NCBI RefSeq assembly: GCF_964204865.1
Contig: NC_135255.1
Coordinates: 23,589,135 to 23,653,134 of the forward strand
Origin: Styela clava
Taxonomy: Eukaryota; Chordata; Ascidiacea; Stolidobranchia; Styelidae
DNA: 64,000 bases
Reading direction: 5' to 3'
Positions within the stretch are counted from its first letter, which is position 1; each line of letters starts with the position of its first letter. Of the stretch, positions 34,671 to 46,435 are shown one piece after another. A model generated the notes under the pieces. It did not search any database. It saw nothing but the letters and a program-made list of their open reading frames with translations, and was not told the DNA's origin. Position numbers and translations under genes: made by a program.

Positions 34671-37600
34671 TGTTGTTTGTTTCTTGTTGTTCTTCCTCGT
34701 TTCTTCGTTCGACCGTGTTCGCAAGAGCAGCAGGCGTCAACCATTCCTGAGGGAGACATCTTTGAAGTAACGGAACGCAAGCGCTCATGTGTGCAAGACG
34801 ATTCACCCATTTTGGAATCCGAACTCCGCAGAGGATCTGTTAAAAAATCACAATTACATTTAATAACAGTGGTCGTATAACTGGAAAAAAAAGTTTCGGG
34901 CTCAACAAAGGATCGGCTGATGGCCAAGTGGTTGAAGCATGGGTGCGCAACCTTTTTTGACTCAGGCTAAAAGTTTTGACTAAGTTTTGACTTTTGACTA
35001 AAAGTTGCAGGCACGAAAATGTTGGTTATTGATCCTATGACAAGCTTGCTGTCAGGGCATTGTAACGTCATAGGCCTAAATTGAATATAACTTTGCAACA
35101 TGAAGGGATTGTGAATACTCGCAAGTTTTTTTTTTTGGGGGGGGGGGGGTGAAGCTCATCAAAAATAAAAATAGTTGTTAGATTAGATCCTGCCCGCCTG
35201 GTTTTGGATATTTACATTTTATCCATGTATGTGTTTTGGAATAAAACATACTTCCATCTTACTACCTGTTATTTGTAGCTTATTGTGAACTAGTTATTTT
35301 TGAGGTGGAACGCGAGGGAACCACTGGTTAGGGAACCACTGGTCTAATTCAGGGCAACCGAACTACTCTTGCTGAAGATCCGCAACTTCGAAATTATTTG
35401 GGTCCGGTCTTTCCTGAAATTCTATTTCGGCATCCTTACATGTGCACTTCCTCGGCCGGCTATAGCAAATCAATATTGTTGGGTGCTCCCGAAGTATGCG
35501 AACCAAGATGGCGGAAATCAGAACGTAACATGGGTCACAGGCAGGGTTGTCCAAAACGAATCGAATATTCGAATATATTCGAATATCATAGTATTCGAAT
35601 AACTTTTCGGCTGATTTTCGAATAATTCCGAATAGTAGCCACTTTTCGCCGTAAACGTGGTGTTTCGTTTTACGGGAATCTTCAAACGACTTTTTACGCT
35701 GTCTCACGTATTGTAATGACGATGAAATAGAATCGGCACTTTGATGTTGTTTATATTCTGTGCGATCGTACGTCGCATAGTGTTGCGACACATTTGCACG
35801 TTTGCGTGGGTGGACATTGCCGACATTCGTCTACGAGGCTTTTAATTTACAAATTCATTTCGATCACGTCGAAAAATTGACAATAACAGCTTTTCTAGGC
35901 CCAATTTTTCGGCCTGATTTTTTTTTGGGGCGTCTAATTGAGAAAGTATGTTTATTTTATTTCTATGTGGCCTGCTTATTAGTCTTCTCAAGCATGATTT
36001 GTGTCTTAGGGTCTGCCTATCATGATATTTAATCGCAGGCCGGTTATCGTTACATTAAAGAGAAACATGGCCACCGAGATAAAGTGATTTGTGACCCTTT
36101 TCGTTTTTCCAATTCAGCAGAACACGACAGGGACAGGAAAACACAGCTGTGAAATAACCCGTGGACGTACAGTGTAGTACTTATCACATTCCAAAATTAT
36201 TTCAACATTCGGGTTAATAGGTTGTCCAAAATGATTGCCGCTTTACAACTTAAATTTACCGCTCAATTGTTAAAAATAGTTAATTCTGTGAGTATGATTC
36301 TACCAAACTAACATGATCTGGTTCTAAACATATAAAATTATTAGCGCATATCACAGGGACACAATTTTTGTACCAGTCTTATTGGAGGCCTATATGGAAA
36401 AAACCCTTTTTTGAGTGCTAAAAATAGACATCGTCCTATTTGCCATGTGGACTTATTAGCCGGGTAATACGATATTTATAGCCGTCATTGTTACGATATC
36501 CAATTAATTGGCACAAGTTTGAAAAACAAGTTGATTTATTAGAAAATAATTTCTGGCAAATAATTTTGATAACATAATTAAAAGTATCGATCCTTAACAG
36601 GATGATTTTTTGTTGCGCAAAATAATCCAATCCATGACTGGTACCAGCATTTAAAATGTCATGTCGTATTAATTTAATTCCGTTCAACGTAACTCGTGGT
36701 TGTATGGACAATCTGTGGACATAAAATGTGTGGTAAACTGACCGATATTATTAAATATTGATTCCTATTTTCATATTGAGAAAATAATGAAAGTATTAAT
36801 ACCAAATACCACGGGTATTTGTGGACATGAAATACGTGGTAAACTGCCCAATTATATTTAATTTTGGATTCGTATTTACAAAATAATAAAACTATTATAA
36901 TTCTAAAATGCAACGGCGATCTGTGGCCTTAAAATGTGTGGTAAACTGCCCGATTTACCAACATTTGAGTTATGATAATAGAATTAAATTAACACGGTAA
37001 GGCATTTTAAATAGTGGTATCAGTCATGGATTCGAATATTTTACGCAGCACAAAATCATCCTAGTAAAAAGTCCATACCTTTAAATACAAACCAATGGCA
37101 ACCATTATCCAAATTGGTTCCCAAAAAGCGGAATAAAGTATAAATTCTTTCTCCGACTTGTGACAATTTTTTCGCGAGTACGAAAATAAGAATCAAAAAC
37201 TAATTATATTCGGCACAATATCACGGCAATTTGTGGACATAAATTGTGTGGCAAACTCGCGATTAATAATAATTTTTGATTCCTATTTTTGTATTTACAA
37301 AATACAACGGCGATCTGTGGACTTAGAATGTGTGGTAAACTACCCGATTATGAATAGTTTTTGCTTCTTATTTTCATTTTTATAAAATAATAAAAGTATT
37401 ATTACTCAAACATACAACGGCGATCTGCGGACTTAAAATGTGTGGTAAAGTTTCCGTATATAAAAAATTTTTGATTCGTATAAAAAATTGTCACAAGTAG
37501 GAAAAATAACTCATACTTTATCCCGCTTTTTGGCAAATAATTTGGATAATGGTTGATATTTAAAAGTATGGGCGTTTTACTAGGATGATTTTGTGTTGGT

Positions 37601-40600
37601 CAAATATTCAAATCCATCACCGATACCACTATTGCGGTATTAATTTAATTCTGTTAACATGACTCAAGATATATAAAATATATACTGCAATAATCTTCAA
37701 ATATGAGATGCCTGGTAATATAACTAGGTTGTAACTTGTAGATAGCAGTTATTCCATTGCTTATTGTATGGAAATTCCTACATACATTTAGATAAGCTTC
37801 AATTAGTGAATTTTCTTTTCGAAGTATTCGAAATTTCATATTCGAAAAAAATAATTTCGAATGTATTCGAAATAGTGAACTATTCGGTATTGGCCATCCC
37901 TGGTCACAGGTTAGGGTTAGGCCATAATTTTATTCCAATTTTCCTTATTTTAGTCCTATTATCAGTTCGAAGACTAGCCAAGAGCCTCCCGTAGTATTTA
38001 TACCTAAAATTATGCCATAACCCTAAGCTAGTACACGTATTACATTCCGATGTCCGCCATCTTGGTTCGCATACTTCGGGAGCCCCGATTGTTTATTATG
38101 TTGATATAGTTCTTTTCATATATATTCAAAATTATAAGTCATTTTATAAAATGAAACTTTAAAATTGGGGCTAATGATCCAAAGTAAAGAATTGGGCGCG
38201 GTCCTAATAAAATACTCGGAAGGTTTGGATTCAGACCATGGTCCACCAGTTGAGTAGCCCTGGTCTAGTCTAGTTCATAGTTTAAAAAAATCCTCACCAC
38301 AGAAAGAGCGTGTGTAAAATGGTTGCAATTCTTGTGCATTAGGTGATAGGCGTTGCCTTTGTACTCTTGTCCGAGCTGCTCAATTATCATTTCGATGTCT
38401 CGCTCCTGGAAATCCGTCGTCCCAAGAACTACGCTCTCTCTGTTAATAAAATAAATGTTCTTATTAATTAGAAATACAGTATATCCTCGAACATCAGTTT
38501 AAAACTAAAAAAAAAATGTGGCCAATCTAAGGTATTGGCTTCTACGTGCATAACTCTGACTGCACTATTTCTCCCCTGCAACCATTTACTGTGATAGGTG
38601 CATACGGCGTGTTACGATTTGTGGGGTAGGCTTGTATGCAAATTTTTATATAGTCACCGTTTCAGGTCCGTTTATGTGGCTTATATGTGAGGATATATGA
38701 GTAGATGATATTATCCAGATTTGGGAGGTCGAACAGGAACGTTCCAAATGATTGTGACTCCCTGCATAACGTTAGATATGGGGTGAAAGGAGCTTGCTTG
38801 GAGTTTTTATTAGTTCTGAGTACCCTTAAAGCCGTGGTTACCAGCGGGGGCCCTGAGACCCCAAGGGCAGAGCAGTTGGAGAGGGCCCTGATACTATTCG
38901 CAAAATTGATTTTCTATTTTTGCAAACAATGGGACGACAATTATGCTGCTTTGACTTCACCAAGGTAAATCGAGATGGCTCAATGCTTGCGTTGGTTGTA
39001 TTTTAGGGAAGATAAACAAGGGGGCCCCAAGTGCCAAAATAATCTGGAAAAGGGCTACAAGCAATAAAATGTTGGGAACCATTGCCTTAAGACATCTCAA
39101 CCATTCAATAAGAGTTTCGAATAGTTGTTGGCATTTCATTTTTTGTCCGTAACTCAGAAAGTAGTTCCCTTTATTTGGAGTGAGTGTGTACAATGTATCC
39201 CCATAATCCTACTTGCCCGTAACTTTGCTTAGAGATACGTCTCCTTTACTTCTGAATGCCCATACCTTTGCCCAGATATGAGTCTTCTTTACCACTGAGT
39301 GAGTGCACATGAAGTTGATTTGAGCAAATTATCCAGTCATAATATTTTCCAAAAAAAAGTGAGTCTTACTTGAATTTAAACGTTTCTCCAAGTTCCACAG
39401 AGTCCCCTGGTGCAATCTCAAATACGCCTGTGAAAGGGTACGCATGCCCTCCATAAGCAAACTCTGAAAATGTGACAAATAACGATTAAGAAAATAAGTT
39501 TGCTTGAACCAAATTTTGGATAAAAACAATTGCATGGGAAGCCACGAACCCTTACTTTATGATAAAATGTGCTGCTGTTCTCTGTTTGCTCTCAAAACAA
39601 TATGTGCCTGCTCAGATCAGGGGTCATTTATAGGAATCGGCTATATAAAATAACGGATACAAAGGATTCGAATCCCAAAGTATTTGGTGATTAAAAAATA
39701 ATTTCGCTCAAACTTTTGATCGGTATATATCTTTTGTGTATTTAAGTGTGGTCCTGTTTATTTTGACAGCTCGTTAGAGCCATGCGTAGAATAAAAGACG
39801 TGTTCTAAATCTGATTCAGAGCTAGGGTTTATCATATTAATCCCTAAGGGGAGAAAAAACAGAGACAAGCTGATTGGGCCTCTTTTTTAACCCATCGATC
39901 ATTGTTGATAAATTTACATCCACACTCGAGCCCGCGTGGACCAGAAAGTTTGGTTCAAAAGTTGTCTTATTGGATGGCTACGTATATATTGTTTTTTCTG
40001 GGATCAGCTTATGAAAGGGTCAGATCTGAAGCGTCCTTGGGAGGAAGCGTCCGTAAGCCAAACAAAGCCATGTCTCTTTAAAGTACTATGTAAAATTGTA
40101 TTTCTCGCAATGGCTTATTTTGTACTGGACGCGGACTATACCCCATCCATTGGATATTAATATATGATATTTTCCATTATAGTATGGTATATGGCCAACT
40201 CAACATCTGGTTCGCCTAAGACAAAGTTGCGCAATGTATGCCCCTCGTAAATATACAAATATAACAGGAGTTTGAGACATCTATGTAGTAAAGGAACAAT
40301 ATTCAAGGAATGAAAAAAAAAATATATAGTACAAGGAAAACCCCTGGATACTTACCTCTCTGGTAAACCTGCAGTCCAGAATGGTAAACTCCGATTCCCA
40401 ATGATGACGTGTATTCATTGGTCCAGAACTGAGAAAAACGAAATAAATAGAGTATATTCTGAAACTGGGGGGGCGGGACCAGCAAGGGGGCGCACAACGA
40501 ATTTTCGGGGTCACAAAGAGCGACAACAATTTCACATAAAGTAGTACATCAATTGTCCTTTTAAAACTTTTGATTTGAAACGCAGTTATTAAAAACTAGT

Positions 40601-42335
40601 GAAAACACAAATATCACAATTTCGAAAGAATACATAGGATCAAGGAAGCTGCGCACTTTCATAACAATGCTGATCGTAAGACCGGATAAGAGATGCCACT
40701 CGGAAAAGGAGGTTGCAAAAAATTTCAATATATTTTGGAAGGGGTCGCGACCCTAAAATTTAGGAACATTTAAATTAAAGTAAATACTGAACAATGCGCT
40801 CTCAATAAGAATAGATGTAATAAAATATGGATGTCATACATTGTACAACCATCTATTTTACAAAATATAAAGAACAGTTAAAATATTTTTCTTTTTTCAG
40901 AAATTGATTGTGCGTCTTATGAGCCAGCGTACCAAATGTATAGTTCAGGTTTTTTTTCAGTACTTTATGCTTTATTACACCTAAAACCTGCCGGTACCTG
41001 TGGAGTCTTATAGGTCGGTGAATCTTATGTACGAATAAAATGACAATCTAAGCATTTTACAGAGCGTGTCTTATAACTCGGTTATGGTACTTAAAATACG
41101 GTATAATAATATACAAATAGTTTCAAGCTTTGTAGTTTATGTCTGCCACAGCAATATTTAGACATCATTAACGTGCCACACCTTAAAAAGTTTGAAAACC
41201 AGACTGGTTAGCGTTGATATCTAAATGTGAGTTTCCAGATACAGGTAATGGATTTTTACATGCTCTTGATAAACCGAATAACGCACGATTTCTATTAGAA
41301 TTTGTCATCACTCTTTATGGGAACCTGTTTTATTTCACCAGCCTTTCAAACTGGCAGAAATAACGATGAGCAATTACGAATTTTCTAGTGTGCAAAATGA
41401 ATTTCATCGCCATAAATTTTGACATGCTCATGAGAAGCCGAAAGTTGCATGATTACTAAAATCAGTCAGCTTGTAATAATAGAATTTGTCAGCACTGTTT
41501 ATTAGATGCTGTTTTATTTCACCAGCCTTCAAACTGGCAGATATAATGATGAGCAAATACGAATTTTCTAGTATGCAAAATGAATTGCATAGCCTGGTAT
41601 AGTTTAGTATCACATCTACTTCTAGTTACCGAGGCTCAACAATTTATGCCTATGTCATACCTAATCTGATTACGTCATCCAAAAAATATGTCATCGCGAC
41701 ATCACAGTGACGTAACACAGATGGTCGTGCAAAATTGTGAGATGATCACCCAAAATTGAGCGAGCTAATTCTCTCATTTTCTGATTGTAACGATTTTGAT
41801 ATGAGAGAGATAGCTGACACTAATCAGTTCATTACCTTTAGTGCAGATGCCATTTCGGACAATCATAGCTATACTTTGGCAAGGGTTATAATGTGTGGTG
41901 TCGTAGTATGAGAGAGATAGCTGGCACTAATCAGTTCATTACCGTTGGCACAGATGCCATTTCGGACGATCATAGCTATACTTTGGCAAGGGTTATAATG
42001 TGTGGCGTCGTAGTGACGTAATTTTTGGATGGCGTGATCAGGGGAGTTAAGAATAACATATGCAAAAATGGTTATGACAAGCCCACTGGTACTTGTGGTA
42101 CTGAACTACACTGAACCGGTATTTCGGTCGTGACATGCATTTACCACCAAATTTAGACTGGGTCATAGACCATTTAGATGTGCGTAACAAAAAAGGTTTT
42201 CTGCTAGGCTTGTTCAAGATTATTCCGCCAAGTCGTGAATGAGTGATTTTTAGTGGTAGAGTTTTAAATTTCGAAGTTACTAAAACAAATCCTCACCATA
42301 TCATACACGTTCAGTATGACGGGTTCTGAAGACAT
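34663..42335 (-). CDS. DESI2: DESI2-like deubiquitinating/deSUMOylating isopeptidase (PPPDE family)
   Basis: Five exons on the minus strand (42297-42335, 40356-40428, 39370-39463, 38298-38439, 34663-34836) join in consistent phases to give 173 residues; human DESI2 has 194. PPPDE-fold cysteine proteases remove SUMO or ubiquitin. Exon 1 gives [13 protein letters not shown], exon 2 [15 protein letters not shown], exon 3 [16 protein letters not shown], exon 4 [17 protein letters not shown] and exon 5 [14 protein letters not shown] and [12 protein letters not shown]. The catalytic dyad is His29 (VYHSG) and Cys107 (KNCNHF). The tail after TPAAL is short and Glu/Gln-rich. The donor after exon 4 is ambiguous by one codon (TCT or GTG). 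The last intron (34837-38297) is swollen by nested transposons; intron 1 (40429-42296) carries two local duplications. The ordered matches make identity secure; DESI2 rather than DESI1 follows from the C-terminal EWLTPAAL region. Confidence 0.95.
35481..38096. mobile_element. GAAGTATG-family element (long form), middle layer of the nest
   Basis: The left end GGGTGCTCCCGAAGTATGCG and right end CGCATACTTCGGGAGCCCC are inverted. It is split by the inner hAT element: the sequence stops at GTCACAGG (35541) and resumes at GTCACAGGTTAGGGTTAGGC (37903). Without the insert it closely resembles 33537-33775. Confidence 0.85.
35542..37902. mobile_element. Inner hAT-type element, 2.36 kb
   Basis: The inverted ends are CAGGGTTGTCCAAAAC and, at the right, GTATTGGCCATCCCTG, with a perfect 8-bp duplication GTCACAGG (35534-35541 and 37903-37910). 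Subterminal zones are dense in TTCGAATA motifs. The interior has no intact transposase. At 36700-37450 a motif (GGCGATCTGTGGAC, then TGTGTGGTAAACTGCCCGAT) recurs six times, and there are inverted arms at about 36990-37200 and 37470-37650. Confidence 0.88.
41298..41596 (+). repeat. Local duplication in DESI2 intron 1, about 115 bp, spaced about 183 bp
   Basis: AGAATTTGTCATCACT...TTTATTTCACCAGCC...ACGAATTTTCTAGT is repeated in direct orientation at about 41298-41413 and 41481-41596 with minor divergence. Confidence 0.75.
41801..42014 (+). repeat. Two-copy 107-bp tandem repeat in DESI2 intron 1
   Basis: Copies start at 41801 and 41908 (ATGAGAGAGATAGCTGRCAC) and are nearly identical. Flanking TTACGTCATCCAAAAA and TGACGTAATTTTTGGATG are inverted, so the pair may sit inside a small foldback element. 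Confidence 0.85.
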
Positions 42336-42799
42336 ATTTACGATTTGTCCTCAATATTGTTCCAGCGTCGATACAGAAGTGAAAATGTCTTGAAAGGTCA
42401 CTGGGTCAAGTACATTCCAAGTAAAACCAATCAAGTGTGACTGAATAGATCAGTGTTACTATGACAACCATGTAGTCTCAAATCACCAGCAGAATCAATA
42501 AATCACCAGCTGGGATAGATGACTGCTGTGTTTACATTATAATCAAAATCTAAAATAACTTCAAAGATAAGAACATTTTTGATAGAAATTAATTGAATAT
42601 ACAAAATTAACATGAAGGTCCTCCTACCATAGGCTGGTTCACATACCCACAGGTCGGTTAGTATAAGTATAACGGTACCGTAAAACCGGATAATTTCGGG
42701 TGATTTTTACTATATTTGAACAATATCTCTGAGAAAGGGATGAACAAAAATTTAAACAATTAAAAATAAACGGATAAATTGACGGAAATGCAGGCAAAA
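42336..42799. other. Short stretch 5' of DESI2 with no recognised feature
   Basis: I see no gene, repeat copy or clear core promoter in this AT-rich interval between DESI2 and the transposase relic. It should include the DESI2 promoter. Confidence 0.5.
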
Positions 42800-44101
42800 T
42801 TAAGAATTGAAATAGTTCCCACATGGGTTAGCACATGGGTCGGTGCAACAGTTCTCGTCGAACCAATGTGTTTCGCAACCGACCCATCCATTCTCAGTTT
42901 CAGCAGTGCCACTTAGATTTTTCCAACATCCGTTGATCGGTGGCCAGAGGTTCCTGCCCGTTGTGATTTTCGATCCTTGCGTCCGTTTCACTTTATTTGT
43001 TCTTGTGGAATGTAAAGATTTTATGTAGGTAATGAGAGTAGACGTGGCCTGATCTTCCACTTCTTGTCTATTGACGACTGAAGAATGAAATTCCTGAGGT
43101 GGTAGATTAGACAACACCGCAGTGGGATTAATTGGGTGGATCCCACAAACTCAGAATCCCGATTTCAGATTATGGGCAGATGTTGCGGCTGATTTTTAAA
43201 GAAGTCTTTGTGATAACAGAGGAAAATGTCCATTCGGGAAACCCCGAATTCGTGATTCTACTCTCCAGTCGGCTACTATTTTTATCCCTTTTGCTTTGAG
43301 TCGAGAGGCTGGAGCATATGAGTGCTATTGGGTAGCAGGCAGGTAAAATAAACATTGTGTTTGTCCCCTAATTCGATAACCTCCATGGTTAAGTGCGATG
43401 ACAAATTGTCACTTACGAGCATTTTGTCGCCGTCAAGTTTGTCACATTACTGGACAAATACCTCTTTGAACCAGCGGATGAAGGTTCTGGTGTTAAACCA
43501 TCCGTTGGGTGTGGCGCCATATATTGTCCCTTCAGGGCTATCGGTGGTCCAGTACTCGTAGATGTTTAACGCGGAATATACAACCATAGGGAGCAAAAGT
43601 CTTCCAGCAGCTGATCCACAAAACATGATAGATATCGAGCTTCGTGAGAAATCTCGAATTGGAACTATTGAACGCTTTCTGCCCGGATCGTCACGAAGAT
43701 TCGTTTCATCGTAGTTGAAGATATTCGTTGCGGGCAAACGCGTCGCTATTTCTTTAATTTCGTTGAAGCAATTCACTATTTCTTCTGGTCCCACGGCTGC
43801 ACGTGAGAGCATATTCCCTTTGCATCCAAATCATTTTGGACAATGCTGCAAATGTCTTCCGGCCCAGTGGGATATCCCCAACATGCAAAGATTTCGGGGC
43901 TCTTGGCAAATCGCTTCTTTTCTTCATTTGTTAATAAACCGGTCGGTCGATCAATACTTTTAGTGTGAATCTTTTTCAATTTGTCGAACTTTTTACGGCA
44001 TGGCGTTCAGCAGCTTGCGAATGCGACATCCCTGCTCTAACATCAGCCATAGCTTTTTGCAAGTTCTCGCTATTGCAAGAGTTGTAAGTAATTTCTGGCA
44101 T
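42800..44101 (-). pseudogene. Decayed pogo/Tigger-type transposase
   Basis: Read on the minus strand, an ATG at 44101 opens a Pipsqueak-type helix-turn-helix (ENLQKAMADVRAGMSHSQAA), then a frame break, then a segment typical of the second DNA-binding region (LLTNEEKKRFAKSPEIFACW). The DDE_1 core follows: FNYDETNLRDDPGRK with the first Asp, GWFNTRTFIRWF, and in another frame SDNLSSHLTMEVIE with the second Asp, then STHMLQPLD. A C-terminal tail reaches 42800. At least three frame changes or stops and an apparent deletion after ICSIVQNDLDAKG make it non-functional. Terminal inverted repeats were not found. Confidence 0.88.
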
Positions 44102-45164
44102 CGTTTTGATAGATCAGATATAATATGTTCGCAGGTAGATAGACAAAGTCAAATGACAATAAACGAATAAAAACAACAAAAAGAAACTTCGCCTCATTTT
44201 TTCATTTTGCGACTTAACTTTATGTGGTCTAACCTCCTGCTGTGTGCACCTGTGCAGAGTTCTACGCTCATCTGTTAAATGTACCATACTAGAGATATTA
44301 TTATCATCTGCGGATCGTAAACAGACATATCTAATCAATATGATCGTATAGATACATGTCTTAACTGGATAATTATCAGCCTAACGTATTACCAATTGCT
44401 ATCTATCGGTGTCAGAGAAATGCAAAAACAAAAATCGATAAATTTCATATGCATTAAGCGTGTGCATACGCATTCTTTTTGAATAAACAACGTATGACTG
44501 AGGCGATAATGGTGATTTTGTAGGATTTAGTGACTGGAATCATGGATAAGCTCAAATTTTAGGTTTCACTATACTGCGCGCCGCGATGTTTGGCGTTCAA
44601 ATGTTGCAGCGAGTTATGCACGAGCTACGAAAATGGACGTTAGCTATACAGAAAGAGAAAAGGATTTGCATCAATGACGTCACGTTGTACGTAATCATCA
44701 AAACGTCGGTATTTTGATTAAATTTTAAATCGTCAACCAAAATAAAATAACAGTCATCGTAATAATAATAATAAGGAATAAATTAGTTTGGTATAGACAG
44801 GAGGGAGTGATACAACCAGACATTCATCAAAGTCAACTCCCCCTCTTCAAGCTATTATGTTTAAGATCCACAGTTTCAGATTACTAAAATATTGTGGAGG
44901 AACATTCTAGAATTTAAAATTATATTCTCAAAATGGAAGAATAAAATTGGGGAGGGGAATGCTAGAGTAAATCATTTTTATTTATTTATGATTACAAAAT
45001 CTGAAGAGATTCCAAAGGTTACTGAATGAATTTGAATAATTTATACACATATGCGATGAATAAGCAGAAATGCTTCATTTCATGGCATACGTACGAAGAT
45101 ATAACAAACATAATCTGCATTGATTTGTCTAGTTAAGAAAAAAGAAAAAAAAAGCTTATCCGAC

Positions 45165-45310
45165 CATCATGTCCATGCTTCCAAAAACAAATAACTGGCT
45201 AACTAATTCTATACCCGACAGGGACTGGTAACCGAAAAAGAGGCCGCGGTTTGCCAATATTTAGACAGTTCTAAACACTTTCCTCTCCCTCTGGATAAAT
45301 ATGTCAAGTA
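45165..45310 (+). mobile_element. tRNA-derived SINE, 5'-truncated and diverged
   Basis: It matches the 3' half of 10680-11015 (TGTCCATGCTTCC, ACTGGTAACCG, TTTCCTCTCCC, GATAAATATGT) with many substitutions. It directly abuts the hAT element at 45330. Confidence 0.75.
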
Positions 45311-45329
45311 CGGTACCGGTACCCTAGGG

Positions 45330-45641
45330 CAGGGCTACTCAACTGGCGGACCGCGGTCCAAATCCGGACCTTTCGAGTATTGGATTTGGAGCGCACCTAA
45401 TTATTTATTTTGGATCATTAGCCCCACTTTTTGAATTTCCTATTATAAAATGACTTTCATAGTTTTGAATATATACGAAAAGAACTATAACACCATAATG
45501 AACAATTTTAATTTGCTAGTAATCATTAGTCGGTCGAGGAAGTGCTCGTTTAAGGATGCCGAAATATCATTTCTGGAAAGACCGAACCCAAATAATTTTG
45601 AAGCTTTGTTTGCGGACCATAAAAATAGTTGAGTAGCCCTG
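45330..45641. mobile_element. Non-autonomous hAT element
   Basis: The inverted termini are CAGGGCTACTCAACT and AGTTGAGTAGCCCTG. A perfect 8-bp duplication CCCTAGGG (itself palindromic) lies at 45322-45329 and 45642-45649. Confidence 0.93.
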
Positions 45642-46435
45642 CCCTAGGGTTCTCTGCTGCAATGACAACCACTAAAAGAAACCATTAGAACTGCCTAGAA
45701 GTGACGTATGTACCACATGCTTTGTTTCGTCCACTTTGCCTATTCTAATATAGCAGAAACGGCGCCGCCTTTCCCACTGAGATGATATCAGGACGACACC
45801 AAAACACACGTACAAATTTGTAGTGCAACTTATGGCCATATCAATGCGCAACATTTTTAAACATTCATTTAATGGCATATTTTTGATTTGTTCTCTCTGT
45901 GTGTATACCGGTACTGTTTTAACAATGTCTGAATGTAGGCCACGTCAATGTATTAATTAGGCTACAGACCTGCTCACGTGTGATTACTAGTGTTTTTCCT
46001 GATAATTGCTTTTATGAGTGTCCGCACACCGAATTTGCCGCCATGGTTTTTGCGGCAGGCACATGAGATACTTCTCATGTTTTAAACTTTTTTATAGGTT
46101 TTGCTTGCTCTGCAGAATTCTCCATTTTTAATTTATGTTTGTTATGGAGTTTTCGAAATAAACTATCTATCTATCTCAATCAATCATTTATTTCGGTACT
46201 CTGACATAAAAACAACATAAAAACTGGACAAACAAACAAAATGCAGAGATACCTGGAAGGCGAGCATAACTTAAAATAAAGTTAAAAAACGTAAAAGTAC
46301 GCGCCCGCCCACCGAAAAAAATATTTATACAAGAATACAATATCTATCCTGCAAATCAGTCTGTTGCCAAAAATCTACTCCCTACCGTATATTGCGTTGA
46401 CGTCATTCACCTGACTATTGACTTTTGACCCGACA

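Larger units (their letters stand above)
35350..38262. mobile_element. Outer hAT element of a triple nest, DESI2 last intron
   Basis: The left end is a decayed CAGGGCAACCGAACTACTC and the right end is AGTTGAGTAGCCCTG. The flanks GTCTAATT (35342-35349) and GTCTAGTC (38263-38270) match at six of eight bases. It is the same family as 24424-24732 and 45330-45641; its body is split by 35481-38096. Confidence 0.8.

Noticed and set aside
34900-34960. tRNA-like GATGGCCAAGTGGTTGAAGC
   Set aside because: It resembles a tRNA A-box, but no B-box or acceptor stem follows, and the sequence runs into a hAT-like GGGTGCGCAACC end.
35363-35791. 142-codon minus-strand frame in the DESI2 intron
   Set aside because: It crosses the boundaries of three nested transposons, so it cannot be a conserved gene. 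The [15 protein letters not shown] part may be a transposase scrap, but no zinc finger or catalytic motif is visible.
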